A stretch of DNA of 64,000 nucleotides. Origin: Platycnemis pennipes. Taxonomy: Eukaryota; Arthropoda; Insecta; Odonata; Platycnemididae. Of this stretch, positions 24,846 through 36,832 are shown in pieces. The stretch spans positions 2,418,001 through 2,482,000 of the forward strand of contig OW121857.1 in the NCBI GenBank assembly GCA_933228895.1, given 5' to 3'. The notes under the pieces were generated by a model. It was given only the letters and a program-made list of their open reading frames with translations, had not been told where the DNA came from and ran no database searches. The first letter of the stretch is position 1, and each line of letters starts with the position of its first letter. The position numbers and the translations under genes were made by a program.

Positions 24846-27491
24846 AAAGCGACTTTCAATAAAATAATGAGAGTATTGAACTGGATCACTTTCGCTGCCT
24901 TAGGGCACGTTTGTTCAGTGTGTATGACAGTGGTAAATGCCCCTTCGATCACGCTAAATGATGGTCAACTACTTGTTTGATTGAAGGCATGAAACAGAAT
25001 AGCAATTTTTTGTTTAATATGTTCAGACGCCAAGCAATATGGATGGAATCCGACGAATTCCGTATTCGTCGTTACATTTTATTGCGCTTAGTTGGATTTC
25101 AGGGTTTAATTGGAGGTGGAGCCGCGCCATCACTTGGCCGTGCCCCGTAACATTTTTTTCGCTTGTCATTTGTTTTCCGATATGAGTGAATGGGAATGTG
25201 CGAGCGTACCCCAGAACGCGGCCCAGATAGGACCGAGATCGAACCCACTCCAAGTCATCGGGGGGCACCGCATAGGAAGTTGTGGACCGGGTGGAGTTGC
25301 TTGGTTAATCGTGCCTCAACCTTTAGTGATTATTAAAATCATAGCTCACTATTGTTTCTGTTGGCCCAACATAATCATGTTCGGAAGTTGATCATGTGGT
25401 CATCTCCGGGCCTGATTTGATTTGAGGACTGGTTTCGATTAGGAGTGTATCGGTTTATGATCCTTGTTTGGCGAAAGGAGAACGTTGAATACTCCAGTGA
25501 TCGCTGATTTGAAATTCTGTGTTGCATCTCACCCAGCAAAGATGGGACGGGTGAAGAGGACAAAGAATTGCAAAGTTCTGGAGTTGCGAGTTTCTGAAGA
25601 CTCTGGAGTTCCAGGCTATAACAATCATCCTCACGTATTTTGCAGATGTTGAGCCTCACTTGAGGACCACCCATTCTGCCTCGGAATGTAATTCTACTCA
25701 TGCAGTTGCTCTCCCTAAGCTCTGTTTGATAGGGTTTGCGGGTAATCTAATGCAGTGGCAGACATTTTATGATGTCTTTCCATCCGCGGTGCATGCAAAC
25801 CCTGCTTTAAGTGATGTTTAAGAGGGGAAGCAGTGTCGTATGTTTCGTCTCTACTTGTGTCTTCGGGGAATTATTCGGTCGCATGGGATACTTTGAAAGC
25901 AGGGTATGTGGACCCTAACAGATTAACTAATGCCTATGAGGAGGCTCTGCTTAATATGACGTCAATCACCAGGGAAGCTCAAGTTATCCGTTAATTTCGT
26001 ACATTGATCACGGTGCATGTTAAGCGCTGTGGGGCATAATACTAAAAGTTGGACTGCCCCAATGCTGTATTTGTTGTGACGAAATCTAAGTCCCGTGCTG
26101 CAGAAGCGATGGGAAAAAATAGGATTGAACGTTGTTGAGCTGCCATCACAATTTTTTTATTTTTGAATGAGGAAGCCAAACGTTTGGGAGCATCATCATC
26201 GTTCCAGACGGAAACTGGATTGCACAAAAGGCCCCATAAGCCAGCACAATATTTTGGACAAACTACAAGTAAGGTTGTCAATTCGGATAGTCCAAGTGTC
26301 TGAAAATCATGTCCAAATTGTTGTTTGTCATATTCTGTGGAAAATGCAGGAAATTTTCGAAATTAGCCATGGTCCCGGCTGATTGTTATAAAATCGAAAG
26401 GGTGCTGTCTAGTTTGTTTTAGGCAGGGGCACTTTTTAAATGAACTTGACTTTAAATCATCGTGCCCCAACTGTAAATTGCGACATAACGAATGATCTTT
26501 TTTGGCAGTCGAGTATATTCCAGTCCAAATTTGAAACTAGGGCTGAGCAGTGACAGCGTCACACTCCATTAGCGGACACATTGAGAGTCAGGTGACACGG
26601 ACCAAAATCCAGTCGGCGAGGTTTCCTCATTTCAAACTTGTACCCATCGCGATGGTTGGTGATGCTTGCGAATGCTAGGGCGACCGTATTAAGACGTCGA
26701 AGGGAACGCACGTGCCATTGAACTGTTGATTGACACCGCAGGTCAGGGATCCTTTGTAACAGGGTCCTGCGTTCGGCGGTTAGGGCAAAAATTCGGATAA
26801 AATTAGAACGCCCATTTTCGGGTTTGGGAATAATAACGCCGGAGTATCCTCGCGAATGGTCGAGTTAAAGTGATACCTTCGTGATTAAGCACGTGAAGAT
26901 ATGATATCAACGCAATGGTGGTTCCTCATGCTGTGCAGTGTCCAAAAATATCCGTCTTGAATAGAACGTGGCCACATATTGAGGGATTAAAACTTGCTGA
27001 CCCGCGGTATTATTATGAGAAAGAGATGTTCATACTATAGGGCGCTGAATGCTATTGCGCGCGTGGTAGTTGACGCGCCATGAATTGGTCCGTCAGGGAC
27101 ACCGGACATTTTGCCAACTGTTTTTGTAAATTGTCTGATACGTCAAATGGTTGTGGCATCTCATGTTCCTTTGGTACCGCTTTATTACATTCCGCAGTAT
27201 TGCATTTGTCGTTCGAAAGAGGAATCCTCGCGACTTCTGATGGTTTCCGATAGTTCGATGAAAACCTCTAATGGCCTGTCATTAAATCATGCATCAAATA
27301 AGGGTCCCAAATTGCAAGTTGATCTGATCGATGTAATAATGCGCTTAAGATTGCATGAGGTTGTTGTGATCGCGATACACGCCAAATGCATGGGAACATC
27401 GAACTGCATCCGGTCAGTTACGATATGCAACGGATATTTTGGAGATTCACTCCCGAGGAATTGCGAGGGTACCTACAGGTTGGCAACCGTT

Positions 27492-27655
27492 ACCTATGGA
27501 ATGAAATCGGCTCCTTTTTCGGCAATTCGTGCCCAATCACCAGTTGAAATTCACATTAATCGCCACGCGAAAAAATTCACCTGGACCGGGAATCGAACCA
27601 CGGGCCTTTATCTTTCTGGGCCACTGCGCAGACCACTACGCTACCCAGTGTCCCT
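27492..27655 (-). mobile_element. tRNA-derived SINE, minus-strand copy
   Basis: Read on the minus strand it starts GACACTGGGTAGCGTAGTGG, which contains a good A box (TAGCGTAGTGG). The B box GTGGTTCGATTCCC follows, then CCAGGTGAATTTTTTCGCGT and GGCGATTAATGTGAATTTCA. Copies in opposite orientation (27815-27950) confirm it is a repeat. No A tail is visible at the presumed 3' end near 27492, so that boundary is approximate. Confidence 0.85.
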
Positions 27656-27814
27656 AATTCGCAGGGCAATTTTTCCGAGGTTCAAGTTACCTACTAGATA
27701 TTCAGCCCTTGCAGTCCCTCAAGTATGGCAACCCTTGAATCCCTTTCTCCCTTGCGTTGCCATCTTTGATGGACCTCAAGAGCTCAACATCTAGTACCTA
27801 CCTTGACCATCGGT

Positions 27815-27950
27815 AAATATTGCCAAGGTCCGTGGTTCGATTCCTGTCCAGGTGAATTTTTTGGCGTGGCAATTAATGTGAATTTCACCGCCGTTCACGC
27901 GGCAGGCTTGAAATATCCTACCTTCACCAGTTGGTTTGCGATGAAGGCAC
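27815..27950 (+). mobile_element. tRNA-derived SINE, plus-strand copy facing the previous one
   Basis: GGTCCGTGGTTCGATTCCTG followed by TCCAGGTGAATTTTTTGGCG and GGCAATTAATGTGAATTTCA matches the 27492-27655 element in inverted orientation. The A-box half is missing or changed, so this copy is 5'-truncated. About 160 bases separate the two copies. Confidence 0.85.
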
Positions 27951-30949
27951 GTATTTTCCGATTGCATCTCGAATAATTAGAAAACATACGTATAAGGCCA
28001 TAGAGGAAGGGCTAAAATTGCAGTGTGCATTGCAATTTTTGTGAATTGTATTTAACGGGAAAAATGTTAAACTTCTTTATTGGCCAATTCATACTTTGAC
28101 CTAAAGGTTTATGGAAAGTGTTTAATTTACGTTGAAATTTTCTTTTTTTTTCGGTTCTTTACCGAACGTTGTTAATGCCATTGCCATTATCGTTTCCGAA
28201 ATGAAAACGTGGTTAATGCTTAAACAGTTCACCATAGAGGGATGCCTTAAAAGGTCACGCACGGCTTAAAAGACCGTGTTGATTGATTTAAGTCTGCAAC
28301 AATTGGTCATCACTTCTTGTCTCTTCTCTTCGGAGCCGTATTTATAAACCCCGTTTCTACCATCTAACAAAATATTTGGACTTCTTGCCCTGTAAATGCG
28401 GTGTAGTTAATTTTTTCAACATTCCCGGTCGTTACTTTTGAGCCACTACCGAGAGATGGCGCCGCTGTATCATTTCTTTTGGCACGTGATCTTACTGTTA
28501 ATCTTTCGCAGAGGAATTGCTGGAACCTGGAACGAACCTGGAACATGAGGACAAATAGACGCCACGCTTTCGAAATTGTCCTAATTTGAGATTAGTAAAC
28601 ATGGTGAGAAACACAAATTAAGTATAACAAAATATAAGAATGATAATTTGAAATATAACATGTAAAATAAATTTTTTTTAAAAAGCACGCAGGTGTGTAG
28701 TTAGGTTCCCGCCCTTGGGCGCTTCGGACCTTATCCTTTCACCATCCCTTCAATACCTATCCTTATACCTTTCCTCCCGGTCTGAAGCGCCTATTAGTGC
28801 GGAAACAGACTTGAAAACACCCATGGAGGTGTGTAGTGTGGTAGGCTAAATTTGTACCAGCTTTTAGTAATAGAATTTCAACCTTAGTGGAACTATTTGT
28901 ATTCTTAAGTATCCGTAGGAAGTTCATTGGCGTAATTGTAATTTAGTTCAAGCGTAAATAACATCTACATAAAAGGCTAGAGAAAATATTTTATTCCCCA
29001 ACACCTCAAATTCCGCTCCTGGGGTAGTATAAGCATTAGAAGAATTCTAGTTTTTTAGAGTAATTAATCTTCCAAGTTTATATCCGACCGTCTGACCCCA
29101 TTATCTGAAGCCAAACACAACACCAAAGCCCGGAGTCTTGGATCGGTTGCCGTATCTGTCTTGCATGCAGGGTTGAGTAATATGTTTCCATTTATCCCGA
29201 ACAGCTGTAGCGGAAAATATCCAATCTGAAATGATAGCGCTCTGGCGAGGGAATCCGCCGTCATGAAAGTCGATCAACGTGAAAAAACAAACCAATTTCC
29301 TCTCCGGAATTAAGCCGCTGCTAGCAATCGCAGGGACTGGTTTGCTTTCCTCTTCTTAATCGGAGCGGCATCTAGCCAGCTGCTCTATATCCCACAAGTC
29401 CCGCCGCTCCAGGTGGGTCTCCTCTGCATTCAGAGTTTTCCCTTTCGTGTGGGATACTCTCGAAAGATTCCAATGCTTATCAGTGGCCCAGAAGTCTTAT
29501 TGTTTCAATAATTAATTTTGCACCTATTACCCTGCTATTGAATAAGAAATTAACTTATACTTCAGGTATTAATTGCTTTAAACATACAATTCTCTTCCAA
29601 AACTTTCGCCGGTGAATCGCTTTTACCGTATCGGCCTGTTAATTAATCGTTCTACACCCGCTAATACCTCACCAAAAAGCAAATACCCCTCGATTGCACA
29701 TTTTGCCAGTTCGTTGACTGAACATTTCATATCAAAGCTCCTGTTCACTCACTGCGCACTTTAAATGCTTTGCAGCTGGAAGGGAGAACGGATCTCCTTT
29801 AATCTTTTTCACGATTGGACCTGAAGTCTGTCATCAGAAGTGAAGTTTCTTTAAGGAGCCCTCTCGTATGTTTCGCGTCGGTGAGCAGTGAAACGACGAA
29901 GCCCCTGGAGCACGGAGACTACTAACCACATGTTTTCAATGAAACTCCATGTTTCTTATTCTCTTACTTTGCAATTCATGTAATTTAGAATGCAATTCAT
30001 TATCATTCCCTTTGCTCAACGCCAGGATGACATGTCAGGGCATGCGGTGGCCCGGTATTCGCTGGACTACTTATTGATCTGCCTTTTAATGCCTGCGTCG
30101 TGGGACCTTTGGCACACTTCACATCGACACGTGGAGAATGCCCCAGGAGTGAACGCCTGCGGTCATGAGACTGGATTCATTCTGCTTCAAAGATGGATGA
30201 AAGCTCCTGTCGGCAGCTATTGTTAACTCATGTATTTGTTCAGTTATTTCGTTTCGCTCGAAAGGCTATTAAGCCTATCAAAGACTGTCTCCTCCTTGGC
30301 CCTTTGATATTTACTTGTAATTTTACATTAACTTACTTTGTGAATAGTTTAGCTTTTATCTTATGAGGAAGTTTCACATAAGGTAGCTACGTAATGGTTC
30401 GAATTGTTTTTTTAAAGTCAACTTTGTTAATCTTCTGATCAAAGAAACACCTCATTAACTTAATCAAATATTCCATAATGCTTCAACTGACGGTTTGGGT
30501 AGCGTCCATGTTCTTACCCTTTTTCCATTATGCAACTAGTACGATGGGCAAAGAATTGAAGATTTCTTGTTTTCTTTGGCATAATATGTGATTCATTAAT
30601 ATTCTGTCATATGCCGTTTCTTCTGTAGATTCTTTAAAGAGATGAAAGGGCTCTTTTTGAGAATTCCGTATCTTTATGTTCCATTTATTTTCTTTCCATT
30701 GTGGAGGAAAGGGATTTTTGGAGGCACTCAACGCAATCTTTACGTCTCCGGCGCTTCAAAGAGAAGACTCCTTGGATCTCAATGCCGCCACAAACCATCT
30801 CTCTTCAACTCCTCAAAGACCAAAGATCATGTAAACATAAAATTTTATTTTACTTTCGCAATAACACTGCTCGAACGGTATTTAGTATTCCATTGGCTCT
30901 GACCAAACGTGGTGTCCATATTTCTCCTTTTTTTCTAGTGAGGATGCTT

Positions 30950-31735
30950 ATTAAAGTAATAGTGGATTCCAGTTCTCGGAAAAAACAAGGTACGAGAGAA
31001 GCGATTCAGGACGTCAGGCTGCTGATAGGGAAGGCAATGGAGAGGGAGGAGCTTACGTTCCTCGCGTTAGTGCATTTGGAGAAAGCGATTGACAACATGG
31101 ATGAGTATTGTATGCTAGGGATGCTTAGGGTATATGAGTGTCGTACAAGACCAAAGAATCATCCAGAGTTTCTGTAAACAGCAGTTGGCTGCGGTCAAAT
31201 CAGGACCCAGAGAAAAGACAAGGGAGAGAAATGCGAGAAAGTTGTGCACTGTCTTTCCGTGCTATTCATTGTCTGCATGGAGAAGCCTTCAAAAACCTCA
31301 CATGGAAATATTCGGAAGTGAATATCCACGGGAAGATAATCAGCATACTGCGATTTTCCGACGGCATAGCCGAAATATATTTAAAGAAAACTGTGGACAT
31401 ATTGGAAAAACAATGTTAATATATCAGGTGAAAATCAACAGAATCTAATTTATTGATATGCAGCAGGATAATAGAAGTCAAGACTGGAAAACTAATGGTC
31501 GAGAAGGTGATGGAATATTACTTTTTGGAAAGCCGAATAACTTACCAGCGATGGACCAAACAGAACTTGTCTGTCGAACGAAAAGGGCATTTTATCAAAA
31601 GAAGTATCTGCTTGAAATACAAGCGTAGAAGTAAGGAAACATCTTCTTTGAAAATATATCCTTATGACAGTGAGGCATGGGCGTTAACAGCAGCAGAGAA
31701 GTCAAGGCGTGAAGATATCTGAATTTGCCACCGAC
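30950..31735 (+). mobile_element. Family A LINE, strongly decayed copy including the reverse transcriptase core
   Basis: Order and wording follow the family but with many frameshifts and deletions. GTREAIQDVRLLIGKAMERE and LALVHLEKAIDNMDEYCMLG (fingers/palm) are near 30990-31120. WKYSEVNIHGKIISILRFSD is near 31300-31365, where the FADD box has become FSDG. YPYDSEAWALTAAEK is near 31665. It extends upstream of the region kept in the 23991-24845 copy. Clearly dead. Confidence 0.85.
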
Positions 31736-31809
31736 CTTTGAATATTTTGAAGAGGAGACAGGAAAACGTCATTGGCAATACCATGAGACTTAATCGCCTA
31801 GTGAAGACT

Positions 31810-32940
31810 GTCATTGGATTGGTTTAACGCAGCCCTCCACTCGATTCTTCTATCGGCCAACCTCTTCATATTAACGTAGTTCTTCTCTTTCACGTCCTTT
31901 ACGAAGGTTCTGTATATCTCACACGAGGCCTGCCTTTTCCATTCTTCCATTTCACTTTTCCCTCGACGATTGTCTTCATCAGGCCATCGTGTCTTAAGAT
32001 GTGGCCGACTAAGTTGTCCCGACTTCTTTTTAAGGTTTTCGTCAGACTTCTCTTTTCTCCCACTCTTCTTAGGACTTCTTCATTGGTCACTCGGTCGATC
32101 CATTTTATCTTCATCATTCGTCGATAGCACCATATTTCGAATGATTCCACCCTTTTCTTCTCCGCTGCTGTCACCGTCCATGTCTCACTGCCGTAAAGAA
32201 ACATGCTCCAGATATACGTTTTGATGAATTGCTTCCTTACTTCCATGCTCGTATTTCCAGCTGTAAGTAGATTCTTCTTTTGATAGAATGCCCTCTTTGC
32301 CTGCGCTATTCTACTCACTATTTCTTTCTTGGTTCGTCCATCGTTGGTTACTCTGCTTCCCAGGTAACAAGACTATTTCACCTCTTCCAGTTTCTGTTTT
32401 CCTCTTAGACAGAACAACTACACATAGGAGAACCTAAGCCTGGGCTTGCCAAAAGACTCCTGTCACTGAACAGGGGTCAATTACGAACGGTAGTGGGACT
32501 CCTCACGGGGCACTACCAGGTGATGAGGCACCTGCACCTCCTGGGAATTGTAGATTCACCTAGATGCAGATGATGCGAAGAAGGGGATGGAACTACATCC
32601 CACATATTATGCGAGTGCCCTGCTGTGATGAGGACTCGAAATAGGTACCTGGGGTCTCCATTTTTGGAACCCAGGGGGGTAAGGGAAATCCCCATAGGGG
32701 ACTTGTTGGCCTTTAGCAAGGCGATCGGCCTGTATGGGTGATTTCTATAGAAGGGTAGTTGGCACAATGGGCAAATAGGTCCAAGTGCCTTGGAGGAACT
32801 CCAGCGCAAAACAATCTAATCTAATCTTCTGTTTTTCTAGTATAACGTTGGTTTCAGCCTCTTCTCTCTTGCTGCACACCAATATCTTAGTTTTCTTCTT
32901 ATAGATCTTCAGCTGATGTATTGTCATTGTCCTTTCAATG
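31810..32940 (-). mobile_element. Family A LINE, minus-strand copy, interrupted by another element
   Basis: On the minus strand it reads MTIHQLKIYKKKTKILVCS, then NVILEKQK, at which point a foreign 423-bp block intervenes. It resumes with the KLEEV segment and MSRIAQAKRAFYQKKNLLTA, TYIWSMFLYGSETWTVTAAE and CYRRMMKIKWIDRVTNEEVL. Near 31820-31860 it ends with a W-R-A-A-like C-terminus encoded just before the 3' end. The 139-codon open stretch at 31899-32318 is the best preserved part. It lies immediately after the decayed plus-strand copy, so the two are tail to tail. Confidence 0.9.
32404..32826 (+). mobile_element. RNase-H-bearing LINE 3' fragment nested in the family A copy
   Basis: A plus-strand frame reads KRLLSLNRGQLRTVVGLLTG, then HLHLLGIVDSPRCR, an in-frame TGA, CEEGDGTTSHILCECPAV and PIGDLLAFSKAIGLYG to a stop. 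This is the C-terminal RNase H/zinc-knuckle region typical of Jockey/R1-type LINEs. It ends with CAATCTAATCTAATC, a short tandem tail. The flanks TTCTGTTTTCCT (32392-32403) and TTCTGTTTTTCT (32827-32838) are a 12-bp target-site duplication with one mismatch. Removing the block restores continuity of the host LINE. Confidence 0.92.
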
Positions 32941-33046
32941 GTGCGATTCCATTATCGGCGCTTTATGCTTGCAATCTCCGTATGTCGAGCCTGAGGGCAA
33001 CCCTTCCAAGCCCTGCTGAACCCCTCCCTTAACTGAACTCTTCCAG

Positions 33047-33254
33047 GCACATGTGGCAGAGGCTTCTGGGCCGGGACAGCCGCGAGAGCTACACGGCCAT
33101 CCTCCGGGTGTCCGGAGCCGCGGCCGAGGACGATGGGCAGCTGTGGTGTCACGTGACCGACGCCGGTCAGCAGCAGTGCGCCGCCGTCCGCTTGACGGTC
33201 GCCGGGACGCCCCCGACGGCCTCCGTGCGCCCCAGGGCAGTCACGCTGCACAGG
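33047..33254 (+). CDS. Exon 5 of the SEA-Ig gene: second half of Ig domain 1 and linker
   Basis: The acceptor is CTGAACTCTTCCAG and the donor is CACAGG|GTGAGA. One base completes an arginine, then 69 codons follow. ESYTAILRVSGAAAEDDGQL leads into W-C-H-V, the E-strand/F-strand pattern of an Ig domain (A-x-x-D-D-G-x-L-W-C). The second disulfide cysteine is at domain position 79, 60 residues after the first. An extra cysteine follows in QQQCAAVRLTVAG. The tail TPPTASVRPRAVTLHR is the linker and A-strand of the next Ig domain and continues in phase 0 to exon 6. The exon is strikingly GC-rich against its surroundings. Confidence 0.93.
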
Positions 33255-34986
33255 GTGAGAGTACCGCAAGGGAATGCACTTGCACCCGCCGCTTGCACTT
33301 GTCCATTTCAAGAATCCACTGTTTGAAATTCCATTTCAAAGCATTGTTCAACCGTCAATGAAAACTAATGTAGGAAAACTGCAATAAATGCCGGTTTATA
33401 GAAAAAAAACACGGCGCGAAATTAACTTACGTACTTTGCGGAACTAACATCCGCAGGTCGTTATAAAAAAACCAGCATGGACTGGACGTCATCATTTTGG
33501 AAGTAATAGCGGATAGAAGGCGTTAAGCGTGTATACAGTTCGAAAGATCGCGGAAATTTGTTTAAATCAATTATGCAGGGAAACCGTGGAGGAAAAGAGA
33601 CTTCTATTTCACGTTTTTCAACCCTGCATAATTTCTCCCTTCATGCACCGAAAATATGAACAAAACACGGAAGAAAGTCGCTGAAATAAAAGAGTTCGGC
33701 TCTGCGCTCTTGCGTTAATTGCTATTCTTTTTTTTATGAACGCCGCCATTGCTTAGGAACTTCTAATATAGGTCCTAGAATCTTGCAATGAATGTATGCT
33801 AACGTTCATTCCACCCTTATTTTTTCCATTCACGGGCCTTAATGGACTGAAATGCAATGACGAGAACTCAGGTATCGCGGACATTAATTAAAAAATTAAA
33901 TTATCTATTCGGCCTTGTTTTAACGGTTATTGCCAATTTTAATACAATCTTCTTATTCAAATATACTCCTTATTGGATAATATTAATTTATGCCAAAAAT
34001 GGAAATAGTTACCTTTTGATTTAATATACTAATATCTTTTTAGCACAAAGTCAATTTAAATAACTTTGAAATTAACACTCTGAAGTTACCTTTCTGCAAT
34101 ACGCAATTACTGTGGCAGATTCGATAAAATAATGCTCATTTTTTAAAATATTTCCAGTACCGAGTTCACCCCTCTTTCTCAATTGCATGTGTTTTATTCG
34201 GTCCAACATGTCCGACGTATTTCTCTGTTGTTCGTACACAGGCGAACGCAGTACCTATTTACCCTCTGCTAAATGCGTTGCGTAAGGACTGAATAAGTTA
34301 TCACTAAGCTATCACATTTCCTAAAATGCATATTTTTTCTTTTATTCAGGAAACCAATTTTATGAAGTTATAGTTCATTTAGGAGCATTTATGGCGAAAT
34401 TAAGGCAAGTTTTTACTACCTAAAAATGTCTATTTTACCTCTTTATGCCTTTTTCTGCAGATATCGCCTATTTAAGGGCATAAAAAAGTGATATTCTTCT
34501 GAACGTCAACCAAAATTCTCGTTATTGCGGAGTGTTATTTCAGTTTCTTTCTTCGTATTTTTAATAATGTCATTAAGCATGCGTAGAGAAAAGTCGTCCA
34601 AAGTATTAGTATGTAAAGAGTAGGAAAATAAGTATAGCAATTTTACGTGATCCATGCATGAGATGGTTACAATTGCCAAGAACTTGTTTATGAAGCTTTA
34701 TTTAAAGAATTTTAAGCTTTACTTTAAATAGATACTGCCCGAAGTTGCTCTGCCTTTAAGCCAGTATTGATTATCATGGGGAACATGGATAAATACTTCC
34801 TTATACTCTGCAGATAAAATAATTGGAATAAGTGAGGCATGTGACTGGAATAATGTGCGCCTCCAATACATTAGCTCGAGCGTCACTTTCACCCACTTAC
34901 GTGTACTCTATTGCAACCAGTTTTTTTAAAAAAAGTCATAATGTTTTTCTTTCAAATACAAAAATAATTTTTTAGTGTTTTTTTAA

Positions 34987-35465
34987 GGGCTTGGGGGATA
35001 TGGTCTGTGTAAAAACAGTGCTCAACTCCCTCATGCTTGGACCTAAACAGACTCTCATTCCAACATTACTATACTTTAACCATCATTAATCCTCGTCGGA
35101 TTGGGTTTAATAATTAGAGAATCATTGAGAAAGAAAGTGTAAATGTTCCTGAATCAGGTATAAAAAGAAATGTTTGGTGTGTATGAGGGGTTTGGGAGAT
35201 ATAGTCGATGTAAAAACAGTGTTCAATTCCCACAGGCAATGGGCCTACACAGACTCGCATTCCAACAATACTATACTTTAACCATAATCAATCCTCGTGG
35301 GATTTGGTTTAAAAATTAGAAAATCATTGGGTTAGAAAGTCTATATGTTGCTGGATCAGGTTCAAAAAGAAATGTTTTTATGAGGGGTTTGGAAGGTATG
35401 GTCGATGTGAATACAGTGTTCATTTTTCACAGCAGTACACCAGTCACACGCATGCATTCCTACAA
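34987..35465 (+). repeat. Tandem repeat with about 200-bp unit, 2.4 copies
   Basis: Units begin at 34987, 35187 and 35384 with GGG(C/G)TTGG(G/A)..ATGGTC(T/G)(G)TGT and continue with AAAAACAGTG(C/T)TCAA, CATTCCAACA(T/A)TACTATACT and AATCCTCGT(C/G)GGATT. The third unit is cut short. Copies differ by clear substitutions, so the array is old. It resembles a satellite monomer array or a fragment of one. Confidence 0.9.
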
Positions 35466-36089
35466 TCCCATTTTGTAACCTTCATTATCTTATTTACACC
35501 GATAAAAGGTATGAATAGTGGCACTGACGCTTTGTAGTACGGACAGACATTTATTAATGGATGAACAGTTGCCCGGAGGTTGAGTTGGTTCCTGAGGTTG
35601 ACCTGACCTCGTTGAAAAATATCAGTAGCCAATTGAAAATAGTTATTTAAAAATAAGTTTAAAAATAACAAATATAGATGGTTAATATCTTATAAAAAGG
35701 GCATGGGCTTCATCCTATTCTTGTACCTCGCATTCACACCACAGCACGAATTTCAGTCACTACTGCCTCGTTCCCAAATAACGGTAAGTTACAACAATAT
35801 CCTACAATAATATAAGATGGTTCCAGATGAAGTGATTCCACCTCATTTAGTACTGTCCAGGGAAATTGCAAACACCCACTCTAGCACGATTGATGGAATA
35901 GTGAGAGAAGCTCTGAATCGGTGTTGAGCTCACAGATATTTGTGCATATTTGCACCGTAGCGCACCGATAATCGGTTCTCTGTTTTCTGCATTACGCATA
36001 TTTTTTAACAATTTTGAATTTTCCTTTCTTCAAGATTCCTGTGGCCAACAGGAAATAATGATGAGACGTTTATAGATCAAATAGCGCAT

Positions 36090-36285
36090 CGTATATGTTA
36101 AAAGCTGGGCAGATATTGAGTCTTTTACCCCAAGATGGTGCATGTCACATGCGTCGCACATGCTCTACACAGATTAGTAGAGGAGATAAGTTCCAAGTTT
36201 CCCTATGTAAATGAGGTGATTTCAAGCCTTATAAAAGTATTTTTGAAGTCACCATTCCGCATTGCTGTTATTAAATTATCAGGGA
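36090..36285 (+). pseudogene. hAT-like transposase relic
   Basis: The frame reads MVHVTCVAHALHRLVEEI followed by SKFPYVNEVISSLIKVFLKS. The phrase H-V-T-C-x-A-H-x-L-H-R-x-x-E-E, then V-N-x-x-I-S-x-x-K-x-V-F-L-K, is characteristic of a widespread animal hAT-like transposase family. A fragment of the preceding residues (MLKAG, then LLPQ in another frame) is visible upstream. The rest of the gene is missing. No terminal repeats were found. Confidence 0.7.
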
Positions 36286-36639
36286 CTTCGGTTGCTCCAG
36301 GACCAGAGATGACAGCAGAAGAGCTTGCATAATTTAAGCAATCACCTTTAAGCAAACCTGTCACCTCCTCGCGTGAGGTTGAGAAGTCATTTTTATACTA
36401 AAAATAATCCTGACTGACTCTTGGCATCAGTTTACAGGAGAACATTGTGAGAAATATATTTTAATGTAACTTGAAATAAGTAAATCTTTTGTGTTTTATG
36501 TTACTTCAATTTATAAGCCAATTTTATTTGGAGTTTTATCCTTTTTGCTCTCCATCAGTTTTACCAAAAGTAATCGTGTTTTTCAGCCCAAACTCTAGTT
36601 TTCAGACGCTCCTTTGTGGCAATAAGCCGCATTATGTTT

Positions 36640-36832
36640 CTAGTGGTTGCGGAGGAGTGAGGTCTTCGCCTTCTTATCTTCGGATTATGGGTTCGAGTCC
36701 TGGCTGGGTGGGTATTTCACCACCCAAGGAATGGATGTATGTCAAGTTCTGTTGTCTCGTCCCTGGAATACCTGATTACAGGCCTTTTGGGATTCCAGAA
36801 ATGACAGAATTGTCCGAAATGCAAAACATATT
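36640..36832 (+). mobile_element. tRNA-derived SINE, second copy of the 22985 family
   Basis: B box GGGTTCGAGTCCTGGCTGGG, then a hairpin-like GGGTATTTCACCACCC and a 3' part ending ACAGAATTGTCCGAAATGC. These parallel GTTCGAGTCCCGCCTGGGTG and ACAGAACCGTCCGGGCGC of the 22985-23183 copy. It is more diverged and has no A tail. Confidence 0.8.

Larger units (their letters stand above)
22793..33046 (+). other. Intron 4 (10.3 kb), rich in SINE and LINE copies
   Basis: Recognised contents are listed separately: SINE 22985-23183, LINE 23991-24845, SINE pair 27492-27950, decayed LINE 30950-31735, and minus-strand LINE 31810-32940 with nested insert 32404-32826. In 24850-27490 and 27955-30945 I see no gene and no clear repeat. 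The 227-codon open frame at 27111-27794 is discounted because it runs through a SINE. Confidence 0.75.

Noticed and set aside
27111..27794. Longest open frame in the window (227 codons, + strand)
   Set aside because: Its C-terminal half runs antisense through the minus-strand SINE at 27492-27655. The protein has no recognisable domain and low-complexity composition, and no splice or start context supports it.
33051..33361. Alternative + strand frames over exon 5 (Arg/Gly-rich) and the minus-strand 119-codon frame
   Set aside because: These arise from the high GC of the exon. Only the frame with the W-C-H-V Ig motif matches the phases of exons 4 and 6.
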